From the NCBI GenBank assembly GCA_965197415.1, contig OZ240207.1, forward strand, positions 558,001 to 622,000: a stretch of DNA of 64,000 nt, given 5' to 3'. The position numbers and the translations under genes were made by a program. Under the pieces are notes generated by a model that had not been told where the DNA came from, made no database searches, and saw only the letters and a program-made list of their open reading frames with translations. This document shows positions 8,213 to 16,272 of the stretch, in pieces. The DNA comes from DAOUJI01 sp965197415 (GTDB taxonomy: Bacteria > Chloroflexota > Dehalococcoidia > Lucifugimonadales > JAGWBF01). How positions within the stretch are numbered: the stretch's first letter is position 1; each line of letters starts with the position of its first letter.

Positions 8213-8559
8213 ATTGGTCACCTCCGATTACTCAATAGGGACAAATTACTATCGGTTTTAGTACTATAACTGATCACGGCACATCCTCAAAGTTCTGCCG
8301 AGGGTATTCTCCGGGTCTGTCCAGAATCAACGTGTACGTGGAACCACGAGTGACTGACGGCAGAGTTATTGTTGCTCCGCCTGTGAGTGGCTCCTCGGAA
8401 AGCGAGACGAGGAGACTCTCCAGAGTAGACCGCTACGCCTCTCAGCAGACTCAACACCGTGCCACTGCCGTGGTTGCGCCTCGACGTGATGGTTCGGCGC
8501 TTTGACCCAATCCGTCCGTACTAGTTGGCCCTCGCCCAACTAGCAAGCCCCAGCGTCTG
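8213..8559. other. Non-coding stretch between LRR gene and recombinase
   Basis: No ORF I can support. The AT-rich part near 8225-8280 probably holds the LRR gene promoter. The inverted repeat at 8521-8543 is annotated separately. This interval is where the left end of the mobile element should lie. Confidence 0.5.
8521..8543. repeat. Perfect inverted repeat next to recombinase gene
   Basis: CTAGTTGG at 8521-8528 and CCAACTAG at 8536-8543 form a perfect 8-bp inverted repeat with a 7-base spacer, 17 bp beyond the recombinase stop codon. There is no T-run after it in the recombinase direction, so a terminator is less likely than an attachment-site arm. This role is a guess. Confidence 0.45.
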
Positions 8560-10200
8560 CTACAACGCCAAGGTGAACCGGGTCGTGAAAGTTCTTGATT
8601 TTGTCAAGTTTGGTGGACTACCGTTTACGGAAGATACCACTGAACCGTTCAGCGGTATCTCCTGGACTTTTTTTCCTGGTATCAAGCTGTCGTCGGGCAT
8701 GGGAACGGAGTAGCGGACGACGGCGTTGTCTGGGAGAAGCTCGATCTCCTTGACGAAGGTCTCGATGAACGCCCTGCGCTCCGGCAGCTCGCTCTTGTGC
8801 AGGAACCTGCTCATGTCCTTAGCGTAGGCTGTGATCGTCTTCACGTCATCGAGGACCGCCCTACGCTGAGCCAGGATTGCCCTCGCCCCTTCAGCGGCGG
8901 ACTCAAGGCGCTCCTTTCGCTCCTTGTGGTCTCGGATGCGGTGGGCGAAGTCGGCCATGTTGAACTCGGTCGTCGTCTCCACTAGGTCGTAGAGGCGGTC
9001 GAGCCTGCCCCGCACGTCGGCAAGCTCCGACTCGATGGTCTCCAGCCGCTTGCGCTCGTCGCCGGCCACGTCGTCCATCTGCTCGTCCACGACGTTGACC
9101 AGGCTCCGAATGTTGCCCTCGGTCAGGATGTTGGAGCGAATCAGGCCGACAACCAGCTCCTCGAACTGCCGTGCGTCGACCCTGGGCGAGTCGCAGGACC
9201 CGGGCGCGCGCTTCACGAAGGAGTGGCAGACGTAGTAGGGGAAGGTGCCCCTGCTGGAGTAGCGGCCCGAGAGCGCCCTCTTGCACCTGTAGCACTTGAC
9301 CAGCCCGCTCAGCAGGAAGGTGCTTCCGACCCTGCGGGGGTGGGAGACCTTGGGGGCGCGGGAGCGCAGTATGTTGTTCACCCGGTCGAACTGGTCCCTG
9401 GTGACGGTGGCGGGGAATGCCTTTTCAACCCGCACCGGCTCGGCCCCGTCCTTGGCGTTGTTGCCCCAGACGAGGGTGCCCAGGTACGCCTCGTTTCTGA
9501 GGATGTTGTGGACGGTGGGCTTGTTCCAGAGCTTACCCTTGGGGCTGGCGATGCCGTCGTCGTTGAGGATGCGGACGATCTTCATCATCCCCTTTCGAGT
9601 CTCGGCCAGGTCGAAGATGCGCTTGACGATGCCGGTCGTTTCGGGGTCCGGCTCCAGGGTGGGTCTCTCCTTGGGGCCGTCCTGCACCTTGACCTTCCTG
9701 TAGCCGTAGGGGGCCATGGGAGCGACCCAGAAGCCGCGGGAGGCGGCCTCCCTCATACCCCGCAGGACCTCCGTCGCCAGATTCTCCGAGTAGTATTCGT
9801 CGATGGTTTCGATGATGCCCTCCATCAGCCTGCCCGTCGCGGAGTCGTCGGCCTGCTCGGTGATAGAGACGACGCGGACGCCCTGTCGCCGCAGCTGGGA
9901 CTTCAGGAGGACGGCGTGCTCCCGCCTGCGGGTAAAGCGGCTGAATTTCCAGACCAGGATGGCCTTGAATGGGGTGTTGCTCTTCTTGGCCTCGTCGATC
10001 ATCCTCTTGAAATCGGGGCGGTTCATCACGCGTCCGCTCTCCGCCTCGTCCACGAACTCGCGGACGATCTGATAGTCGTTCTTGTCGGCGTAGTCCCTGA
10101 GCGCCCTCATCTGTGCGGCCACTGACAGGTCCACGTCCTGGCGGTCGCTGGAGACCCTGGCGTAGAGAGCCGCCGGCGTGCGGTCATGTCGTTCACTCAT
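8560..10200 (-). CDS. Large serine recombinase (integrase)
   Basis: A 546-residue large serine recombinase. The N-terminal resolvase domain has YARVSSDRQ with the catalytic serine at about Ser17, and KFSRFTRRREHAVLLKSQLRRQGVRV. A recombinase domain follows (APYGYRKV...ETTGIVKRIFDLAETRKGMMKIVRILNDDGI). Next comes a zinc ribbon (CYRCKRALSGRY...YYVCHS...C). The C-terminus has a long coiled coil of the type that controls synapsis direction. Such enzymes integrate and excise elements at short attachment sites. I chose the ATG at 10200, preceded by GGAGGAG, over an upstream in-frame start. Its stop lies close to the left end of the element, and its start overlaps the end of the ribbon-helix-helix gene. 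Confidence 0.93.
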   Translation of the reverse strand: MSERHDRTPAALYARVSSDRQDVDLSVAAQMRALRDYADKNDYQIVREFVDEAESGRVMNRPDFKRMIDEAKKSNTPFKAILVWKFSRFTRRREHAVLLKSQLRRQGVRVVSITEQADDSATGRLMEGIIETIDEYYSENLATEVLRGMREAASRGFWVAPMAPYGYRKVKVQDGPKERPTLEPDPETTGIVKRIFDLAETRKGMMKIVRILNDDGIASPKGKLWNKPTVHNILRNEAYLGTLVWGNNAKDGAEPVRVEKAFPATVTRDQFDRVNNILRSRAPKVSHPRRVGSTFLLSGLVKCYRCKRALSGRYSSRGTFPYYVCHSFVKRAPGSCDSPRVDARQFEELVVGLIRSNILTEGNIRSLVNVVDEQMDDVAGDERKRLETIESELADVRGRLDRLYDLVETTTEFNMADFAHRIRDHKERKERLESAAEGARAILAQRRAVLDDVKTITAYAKDMSRFLHKSELPERRAFIETFVKEIELLPDNAVVRYSVPMPDDSLIPGKKVQEIPLNGSVVSSVNGSPPNLTKSRTFTTRFTLAL

Positions 10201-10418
10201 CTGCTGCTCCTCCCTGGCTCTTCCTGTTGTTCGTTCCTGCGGGCCTCTGCCCGTTGTCGGCGCTGTTGTCGCAGCCATTCTTGTTCATCCATGTAGAGGC
10301 GCACTGCCTCGCGGAAGAACTCGCTTATGGTTCGGTCTTCCTCTTCAATGAACTGCCTGACCTGCTCGTCCATCTCAGGGGGCAGCGACAACGTAATGGT
10401 TCGTCTCTTCCTCGGCAT
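10197..10418 (-). CDS. Ribbon-helix-helix (CopG/Arc-type) regulator
   Basis: A 73-residue basic protein. MPRKRRTITLSLPPEMDEQVRQFIEEEDRT is a ribbon-helix-helix N-terminus: a beta strand for DNA contact, then the first helix. SEFFREAVRLYMDEQEW is the second helix, and a Gln/Arg/Glu-rich tail follows. Such proteins act as dimeric repressors or auxiliary recombination factors. It overlaps the recombinase start by 4 nt (ATGA), so the two are co-translated. It may repress its own operon or act as an excision factor (inference). The start is the Met before PRKRRT; 15 further codons upstream are open but look less protein-like. Confidence 0.8.
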   Translation of the reverse strand: MPRKRRTITLSLPPEMDEQVRQFIEEEDRTISEFFREAVRLYMDEQEWLRQQRRQRAEARRNEQQEEPGRSSR

Positions 10419-10565
10419 CTCTTTCTTGCCTTGCGTGGTAATACTTGGTCTTACCTTTATCATGGACGAACCGGGATGCCGGTGTCAAGGGGCGCAGCCC
10501 CTATGACGGGCGCTCTGAATGGAGTAAAATGAGGTGGTAGAAACTCACGATGTAGAGGCTTCCCT

Positions 10566-10922
10566 ATGGGGACATTCAAGTGGCCGTTGCGCATTGCCAG
10601 CATGGACGGGCAGCAGGCGCGGAACGTAGAGGCGACGGTGGACACCGGGGCGTCGTTCACCACGCTGCCCGGCATCCTTCTGCGCGAGCTGGGGATCAAG
10701 GCCACGGGGAAGCGCGGTTTCCTGGTGGCTGACGGTCGGCGCATCGAGATGGAGTATGGGGAGGCCCGTGCAACCATCGACGGCGAGAGTGTGACGACGA
10801 TCGTGGTCTTCGGGGAGGACGAGGCCCCTGCGCTGCTGGGGGCCTACACGTTGGAAGGTCTTGCCCTGGCGGTGGACCCGGAAGCTCAGCGGCTCGTCCC
10901 CACAAGCATGATTCTCTACTAG
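10566..10922 (+). CDS. Retropepsin-like aspartic protease
   Basis: A 118-residue protein. VEATVDTGASFTTLPGILLRELGI carries the DTGAS active site (Asp26) of clan AA single-domain aspartic proteases. The C-terminal ALLGAYTLEGLALAVDPEAQRLVP matches the LLG-x-x-L-E segment of the family. Such proteins work as homodimers, like retropepsins. It is the only + strand gene in the left part of the element and lies between the ribbon-helix-helix gene and a small unknown gene on the opposite strand. Its substrate is unknown; processing of an element-encoded protein is possible. Confidence 0.8.
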   Translation: MGTFKWPLRIASMDGQQARNVEATVDTGASFTTLPGILLRELGIKATGKRGFLVADGRRIEMEYGEARATIDGESVTTIVVFGEDEAPALLGAYTLEGLALAVDPEAQRLVPTSMILY

Positions 10923-10957
10923 CGGGCTGCGGTGCTTCCGGCCCTGGAAGCACCCCA

Positions 10958-11182
10958 TCAGCCCACCTCCTCGCTGCCGTCCTCCCCGGCTTCGGCTCGG
11001 GGCGATGCGGCCGCCTTCTCCTCCATGTAGGAGCGGATGGCGACGCGGGCCAGGATGCGCAGCCCCTTCAGGACAGCCCTGCGGTGTTCCGGCGTGTAGG
11101 ACGGCATGGAGCGCTCCAGGGCGTCTTCAAGCTCCCGGCCTCCGGGCCTCTTTCGTCCATTGTTTCTTCTAGTATCTTTCAT
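10958..11182 (-). CDS. Small hypothetical protein
   Basis: A 74-residue protein that I do not recognise. A basic N-terminus (KDTRRNNGRKRPGG) precedes helices (LEDALERSMPSYTPEHRRAVLKGLRILARVAIRSYMEEK) and an acidic tail. It converges with the aspartic protease gene. No clear SD is visible before its ATG. It could be a small DNA-binding or antitoxin-like protein, but nothing shows this directly. Confidence 0.5.
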   Translation of the reverse strand: MKDTRRNNGRKRPGGRELEDALERSMPSYTPEHRRAVLKGLRILARVAIRSYMEEKAAASPRAEAGEDGSEEVG

Positions 11183-11335
11183 GGTGCGTGGTCGTAGCGG
11201 CGGGTCGTCGGTCCGCTGGCCTCTCTTTGCATTTCTGCGGATTCGCCGCCCGGCGCAGACGGAAGGGCGAGCGCCGGGAGGCGTCTATGCCGGCTCAGAC
11301 CCCGCCGTTACGGCTGCGCGGGCGGGGCGGGCCGG

Positions 11336-11659
11336 TCAGTTCCTGAAGAAGGTCAACTGGAACGGCTCGCCGATGAAGATCTCCAGGCCGCCGGGCATCG
11401 TTGCGGCGAACGCGTACAGGGCGTGCAGCGCTCCTCCGGACGGCTCGGCACCCCTGCGCCACCGGTACATCTGCCTGTAGTCGACGCCGATCTTGCCGGC
11501 GAGGCCGCTCCAGGTGAAGCCGGTGAACTCCTTGAAGCGCACGAGGCGCTGGGGGAAGTCCTTCGGCAGCAGGTGGCCGTAAGAGCGGCGCTGCGGGGCG
11601 TCCGGGTTCAGGTCCAGCCTCCCGGGGAGACGGGACGAATCGTTAGTGATGTTGGTCAT
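11336..11659 (-). CDS. XRE-like helix-turn-helix protein
   Basis: A 107-residue protein with a Cro/C1-type helix-turn-helix (about 36-85: DFPQRLVRFKEFTGFTWSGLAGKIGVDYRQMYRWRRG). It resembles the regulator at 45871 in the DFPQRL start, the W-x-x-L/I-A helix and the W-R/K-x-G turn, so both belong to one local regulator family. AGGAGG stands 6 nt before the ATG. Its start overlaps the end of the second HTH gene by 17 nt, making a two-regulator operon upstream of the recombinase cluster. Probable repressor of the element. Confidence 0.75.
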   Translation of the reverse strand: MTNITNDSSRLPGRLDLNPDAPQRRSYGHLLPKDFPQRLVRFKEFTGFTWSGLAGKIGVDYRQMYRWRRGAEPSGGALHALYAFAATMPGGLEIFIGEPFQLTFFRN

Positions 11660-11927
11660 CGCATTCCTCCTGTGTAAAGAGCTCGTGGAAGTTCTCCACG
11701 CCTAGGGCTCTTTGCATCCGACGTCGGATGCGACCCGAGGGTGCTCGCCCCTCGTTGACCAGCATGGAGAGGTATCCGGGGCTAATCCCGATCTCCCTGG
11801 CGAGCCAGTTCTGGGAGCGGTTCAAAAGATTGAGCCGCCGCCAGAGGGCCGCAGCGTCCAGCCGGACAACGGTCCGTCCTGCACGCCTCGGGCGTCCCTT
11901 CATTGGGTTGGCGTCTCGCGAACGCAT
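11643..11927 (-). CDS. XRE-family transcription regulator
   Basis: A ~94-residue protein with a Cro/C1 helix-turn-helix (LNRSQNWLAREIGISPGYLSMLVNEGRAPSGRIRRRMQRALGV). The arginine-rich N-terminus (RSRDANPMKGRPRRAGRTVVRL) may add DNA contacts. I placed the start at the ATG at 11927, with AGGAG about 11 nt upstream; an ATG eight codons earlier (11951) is possible but has no SD. It is transcribed before the other HTH gene. Such pairs usually control excision and transfer of conjugative elements. Confidence 0.75.
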   Translation of the reverse strand: MRSRDANPMKGRPRRAGRTVVRLDAAALWRRLNLLNRSQNWLAREIGISPGYLSMLVNEGRAPSGRIRRRMQRALGVENFHELFTQEECDDQHH

Positions 11928-11975
11928 GGTTTCTCGTTCTCCTATATTCATTAGATACGGGAGCGGGGTTGTAGC

Positions 11976-13655
11976 TCACGCTCCCGCCGGTTTGTCCAGG
12001 TTCACAGGGGGCGGCAGTGTCTTTGGCGACTGCCATTCGGCGGGCGTGCGCCATGCGCCGCCCAGCGGTCCCAGGGCGTCTATGGCCTCCCTGTGGGAGA
12101 CCCACAGGGGCACCGTGACCTGTTCCGCCCGCATCTCCTCCCGCGCCACGCGCAGGAAGTGGGTCTGTGCGATCTCGTCGTCGAAGACGACCAGGACGGC
12201 GGGCCTGACCCCGTGGTCGTCCATGGGCCTGTGAGATGAGTAATAGCGCAAATATGGCGCGAGGCGGTCCGACATCGTCGAGGGCCGCACGGCGCGGCGC
12301 TCCCACTCCAGGAAGAATGCCCAATCGGTCCCGCCCTGGCGCAGGACGCCGAAGGCGTCGGGGTTGACGGCGCGCATGCGGTCGTCGTGCCGGAAGTGGC
12401 GTGAGGCCCGGCGCGGCGGGTCGATCTGGACGACCTCCCATCCCAGTAGTGGCGCCTGCGCGGACAGAGCGGCCAGGAAGCCGTGGACGGCGGCGGTGTG
12501 CTCGATGTTTCTGAGCAGCTGCCGTGTCCTCCTGCCGGTGACGTTGCGCCACTCGAAGGAGCCCTTGGGATCCTCGAGGGCGACGCTCCACCGCTTCTTC
12601 GCCACGCCCACGGAAGTACGGTCCCTGTGGGCGAGCAGGTAGAGGCCCCGGTCGGTGAGGGCCAGTCGCCGTCCCGCATCCTGGAGGCGGGCGGCGAGGC
12701 CGAAGCCCTCCAGGGGGTTGACCAGCTGGGAGGCCCTCTGGGGCGCCACGCCCATGAGTCCGGCGAGCTCCTGGAGGGATATCCAGGGCCAGTCGGAGAT
12801 GAGGTCGAGGGCGCGTTTTTCTGCGGGCCGAACTAAGAGGGGCAGCATGGGGTCGGAGATGTCCGACGCGGCGGCCCTCTCGGGAAGGTCGTCGGGGACC
12901 GAGGCGAGCCGCGACTCGTCCTCTACGGGAAGGTCTCCTCCGGGGTCGGTCCTGTCGAGGATGTAGCCCAGGTCGACGGAGGCGCTCACCTTGAGCGGTC
13001 TCCATATCCGGTCGTCCGAACCCGCCAGGACCGCCTCGCGCTCCAGGGCGAAGAGAGCGGGCACGTCGGTGGTGGAGAGCAGCCTCCGGGCGTGCCGGAG
13101 CCGCACGTCATCGGCCATGAGGGCGAGGACCGCGCCGGGCATCGGCCCTTCGCGCAGCCGCCAGAGCCGCTTGGCGAATCCCGAGCGGTCCGCGGTGATG
13201 CCCTGCCTGATAATCCCCACGGTCTTGCCGTCGGGCAGCGTCACGGCGGCGTCCAAGGGCGACGCCCGGTACCAGCGGAACCGTATGGGGTAGGCGACGT
13301 TGGAGAGGAGGACGGCCATGTGGTAGATGACGGCGAGGGCGTCCAGTCGCTCCATCAGGTTGCGCCGCCACTGCGCCGAGACGGGACGGGAGCGCACCAG
13401 GATGTCCAGGGGGGTGTCCTCCTCGTCGGCTAGCCTGCGCAGCCCCGCGGCGGTGAGGTGGAACCTTCGCGCAGGGGGAAACGGGTCGGCGGAGTGGAGC
13501 ACGGAGGCGCAGGCCCGCGCGGTCTCCAGCTTCTCGACGGCCTCGTAGACCGCGGCCCTGGACCAGCCCGACACGGCGACCATCTCCTGCCGGTCGAGAA
13601 AGGGCATCCACGCCAGGGTGCGGAGCAGGTCGGGTTCACATCCTTCGGGTCTCAT
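11976..13655 (-). CDS. Replication-relaxation family protein
   Basis: A 559-residue protein with two winged-helix segments (about 6-80, LLRTLAWMPFLDRQEMVAVSGWSRAAVYEAVEKLE; about 285-345, ISLQELAGLMGVAPQRASQLV). A nuclease-like alpha/beta domain follows (WAFFLEWERRAVRPSTMSDRLAPYLRYYSSH and PAVLVVFDDE). This pattern matches the replication-relaxation proteins found beside coupling ATPases in actinobacterial and chloroflexal elements. They are thought to initiate replication or process transfer DNA. It overlaps the upstream VirD4-like gene by 4 nt (ATGA), with GGAGGAGG before its start. As no classical relaxase is visible, this is the best candidate for that job (inference). Confidence 0.75.
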   Translation of the reverse strand: MRPEGCEPDLLRTLAWMPFLDRQEMVAVSGWSRAAVYEAVEKLETARACASVLHSADPFPPARRFHLTAAGLRRLADEEDTPLDILVRSRPVSAQWRRNLMERLDALAVIYHMAVLLSNVAYPIRFRWYRASPLDAAVTLPDGKTVGIIRQGITADRSGFAKRLWRLREGPMPGAVLALMADDVRLRHARRLLSTTDVPALFALEREAVLAGSDDRIWRPLKVSASVDLGYILDRTDPGGDLPVEDESRLASVPDDLPERAAASDISDPMLPLLVRPAEKRALDLISDWPWISLQELAGLMGVAPQRASQLVNPLEGFGLAARLQDAGRRLALTDRGLYLLAHRDRTSVGVAKKRWSVALEDPKGSFEWRNVTGRRTRQLLRNIEHTAAVHGFLAALSAQAPLLGWEVVQIDPPRRASRHFRHDDRMRAVNPDAFGVLRQGGTDWAFFLEWERRAVRPSTMSDRLAPYLRYYSSHRPMDDHGVRPAVLVVFDDEIAQTHFLRVAREEMRAEQVTVPLWVSHREAIDALGPLGGAWRTPAEWQSPKTLPPPVNLDKPAGA

Positions 13656-16255
13656 TCTTCGGCCTCCTCCTGGATGTCCTTCCCGGTCGATTCGCCGGTC
13701 TCATCTTCCCCGGCCTCCGCAAGGGCTTTCTTGGGCTTTTCGGTCTGCTTCCCGCCTTCCGGGTCCTGTTCCGCTTCCCCTTCCTGCGCGGCGTTTTCGA
13801 GGTCCTCGATGCCCTTGCGGTAGTCGCCCACCTTCTTGTGGCCGTCTGCGTCGGCGTACTCGCCCTCGCGGTCCGAGACGGTGTAGGCGGACGTGGCCTC
13901 GCGGATGCGGTCGGCGACGGCGGGGTCTCCCTCCTCCGGCTTCCTGACCATCATCGAGAAGGCGGGCATCCGCTCGGTCCCGACGGTGGCGCGGACGTAG
14001 CAGTGGTGGACGGGGAGCGACACGATGTCGTCCTCGGTCACCCGTTCCTTGCCCAGCTCCCAGACCAGGGTCCGGGCGTCGTTGCCCGCCACCTGGAAGA
14101 CGGCGAGGCAGCCCACGTTGGCCAGCAGGGTGTCGCGCATGGTGCGGGAGAGGTCGTCGAGCTTGGCGAGGCTCTGGGTGGCCAGGATGAAGCTGGCCCC
14201 GAACTTGCCCAGCTCGGACAACATGCTCTCGTAGTCCACGCCGGGCATCGACTGCATCTCGTCGACAACGACCAGGGCGCCCCGCCGCCTGTTCAGCGCC
14301 ACGCTTCCCTGCTCCCGGATCACGGCGTCCACGAGGTTGAGGATCGACGCTCCCACGAGGGCGGCCACGTCCCTGCCCACCGTTCCCTGGGAGGTGGAGA
14401 CCAACAGGACGCCGCCGTCGTGGATTACCCTCCGCATATCGATGGTGGAGCGGCGCTGGCCGAGGATTGCCCTGGCCCGCTTGGATGAGGCGTAGTAGGA
14501 GAGGCGGGTCTGGACGGGGGCGAGGGCCTCGGCCTTGTACTGGCGGTGCCAGCTGCCGAAGTCCCTGGCCCACCACTCCAGCAGGTAGGGGTCAGAGACC
14601 TTCTTCAGCACGTCCTTGCGGAACGGGTCGTTGGAGAGCAGCTTGAGGCCGTCGAGGATGGTGTACTGGGCCTCCTCCTCCACCTGCTCGTTCGCTTCAT
14701 GCAGCGTCTTGACGGTCTGCTCCAGGATGGACTGCATCCTCGGCCCCCACTGCTCCCACAGGCCCTTGGCGACCCTGACCACCGAGTCGGCGGTGCGGTC
14801 GCGGTCGGCGAATATGCGGGTGTCCAGCAGGTTGATGCCCGGGGAGCGGGTCTCGTCGGAAAGGTCGATGAGGCGCACCCGGTCGACGAGCGACTCGGGG
14901 ACGTGTTGAAGGATCCCGGCCGCCAGGTCGGTGTGGGGGTCTATGACCACGATGGCGTCGTTGTCCCTGCCGGCCGCCTTCTCCCTCAGCTTGTGGGTGA
15001 CGAGGTGGTGCATGAGGGTGGACTTGCCCATGCGGGTGCGGGCGACGTAGAGGTGGTGACGCCTGAGCAGGTCGTCGGGGAAGCGGATCTCCCGTTTGGC
15101 GCCGGCGGCGGTGTCTCCCACCAGCGCGCCGCCCCTGGTGCCCTTGGCCGAGGGGCTGAGCGCCCGTGCGCCGGACCGCTCCACCAAGGGCGTCTCGTCA
15201 CCGGCGCCGGGCGGGTGCCACAGGGCGGCGATCTCGCGCACCCCCAGGACGCTACGTTTGCCGAACAGGCCGGGGCCCGGCGGGTGGAGCGACTGCGCAT
15301 CGGGCACGACGGGGCGCACGCGGCTCACCCTGAAGCGGGCGCCCGCGGGGTTGTCGTAGTGGCGGTAGGCGGCGGTCACCGGACCGAGAAGCTCCCTGGC
15401 CCGCTGCTGCCCGGTGTCGGCGGGCAGGACGGCGACGACCTGGAGCTCGGCGTCGAAGGCGATTCGGGAGACCTTCTCCTGTATGAGGATGGGGTCCTCG
15501 ACGCGCTTGCGGGCCTTCTTCCAGCGCCACCAGCCCCAGCCGCCGACCGCCAGCCCCAGGGCCGTGACCGTGCCCAGGGCCGCGGCCTTCCATATCTCGC
15601 CGTCCTGCACCCACAGGTAGCCCTTCAGCGCGGCGAGAGCCCCCAGTCCCAGGACGGCCATCGTCACGCCGTCCATCTGGAGAGGCTTGGTCTGGTAGGT
15701 GTAGGCGGGCTCTCGCGGCTCCATGCCGGGCCGCTTGTGGGCCTTGTCCAGATGGCCCTGCGACCAGTCGGGTCCCAGGGAGCGCAGCATCAGCCGCGCC
15801 ACCACGCGCTCCCCCTCGTACAGGGCCGAAAGAGCGCCCATGAGGGCTATCAGGGGGTCGGAGCCGGGGTCGAGGAGGTCGTCGTCGCGGAAGGTGCGCA
15901 GGGGGACGTACTCGGGGCCGTCGGCCCGCAGCGTGACGGCCCACGCCTGCTCGCCTTCTTCGAGGCGCAGGGGGTCGTCCTCTTCGTCGACCTTCTGTAT
16001 CCGGGCCTGGGGGTAGTGGGCGGAGAGCTGGGCTCGCACCACCCGGTCGTCGAGGCAGCGGGCCATGAGGGTCACGCCGTCCATGTCCCCGGTCAGCTCC
16101 AGGGAGAAGGGTTCGGGGACGGCGATGGACTGGAGGAGGTTCTCGACGCCCAGCAGGGTGCGCTCCCCCGTCCTGGGCGGCGTCACCGCCAGCAGGACGG
16201 GGTCCTTCCTGTCGTCGTCGTTTCCAAAGAGGATTTCCTTCGGGTTGAGCTTCAT
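13652..16255 (-). CDS. VirD4/TraG-like coupling ATPase
   Basis: An 867-residue ATPase. After an N-terminal domain of about 190 residues, two membrane segments lie at about 200-250 (VTMAVLGLGALAALKGYLW; AALGTVTALGLAVGGWGWW). The ATPase core begins at about residue 400. Walker A is the variant VARTRMGKST, and Walker B is VVVDEMQ at about 663, with FILATQSLAKLDDLS after it. The C-terminus is acidic. Coupling proteins of this type deliver DNA-protein complexes to the secretion channel. I chose the ATG at 16255, with AAGGA 9 nt upstream. The open frame extends further but would overlap the VirB4 gene. It shares one operon with the T4SS genes upstream. Confidence 0.87.
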   Translation of the reverse strand: MKLNPKEILFGNDDDRKDPVLLAVTPPRTGERTLLGVENLLQSIAVPEPFSLELTGDMDGVTLMARCLDDRVVRAQLSAHYPQARIQKVDEEDDPLRLEEGEQAWAVTLRADGPEYVPLRTFRDDDLLDPGSDPLIALMGALSALYEGERVVARLMLRSLGPDWSQGHLDKAHKRPGMEPREPAYTYQTKPLQMDGVTMAVLGLGALAALKGYLWVQDGEIWKAAALGTVTALGLAVGGWGWWRWKKARKRVEDPILIQEKVSRIAFDAELQVVAVLPADTGQQRARELLGPVTAAYRHYDNPAGARFRVSRVRPVVPDAQSLHPPGPGLFGKRSVLGVREIAALWHPPGAGDETPLVERSGARALSPSAKGTRGGALVGDTAAGAKREIRFPDDLLRRHHLYVARTRMGKSTLMHHLVTHKLREKAAGRDNDAIVVIDPHTDLAAGILQHVPESLVDRVRLIDLSDETRSPGINLLDTRIFADRDRTADSVVRVAKGLWEQWGPRMQSILEQTVKTLHEANEQVEEEAQYTILDGLKLLSNDPFRKDVLKKVSDPYLLEWWARDFGSWHRQYKAEALAPVQTRLSYYASSKRARAILGQRRSTIDMRRVIHDGGVLLVSTSQGTVGRDVAALVGASILNLVDAVIREQGSVALNRRRGALVVVDEMQSMPGVDYESMLSELGKFGASFILATQSLAKLDDLSRTMRDTLLANVGCLAVFQVAGNDARTLVWELGKERVTEDDIVSLPVHHCYVRATVGTERMPAFSMMVRKPEEGDPAVADRIREATSAYTVSDREGEYADADGHKKVGDYRKGIEDLENAAQEGEAEQDPEGGKQTEKPKKALAEAGEDETGESTGKDIQEEAEE

Positions 16256-16272
16256 AGGTGTCATTCCTTTCT

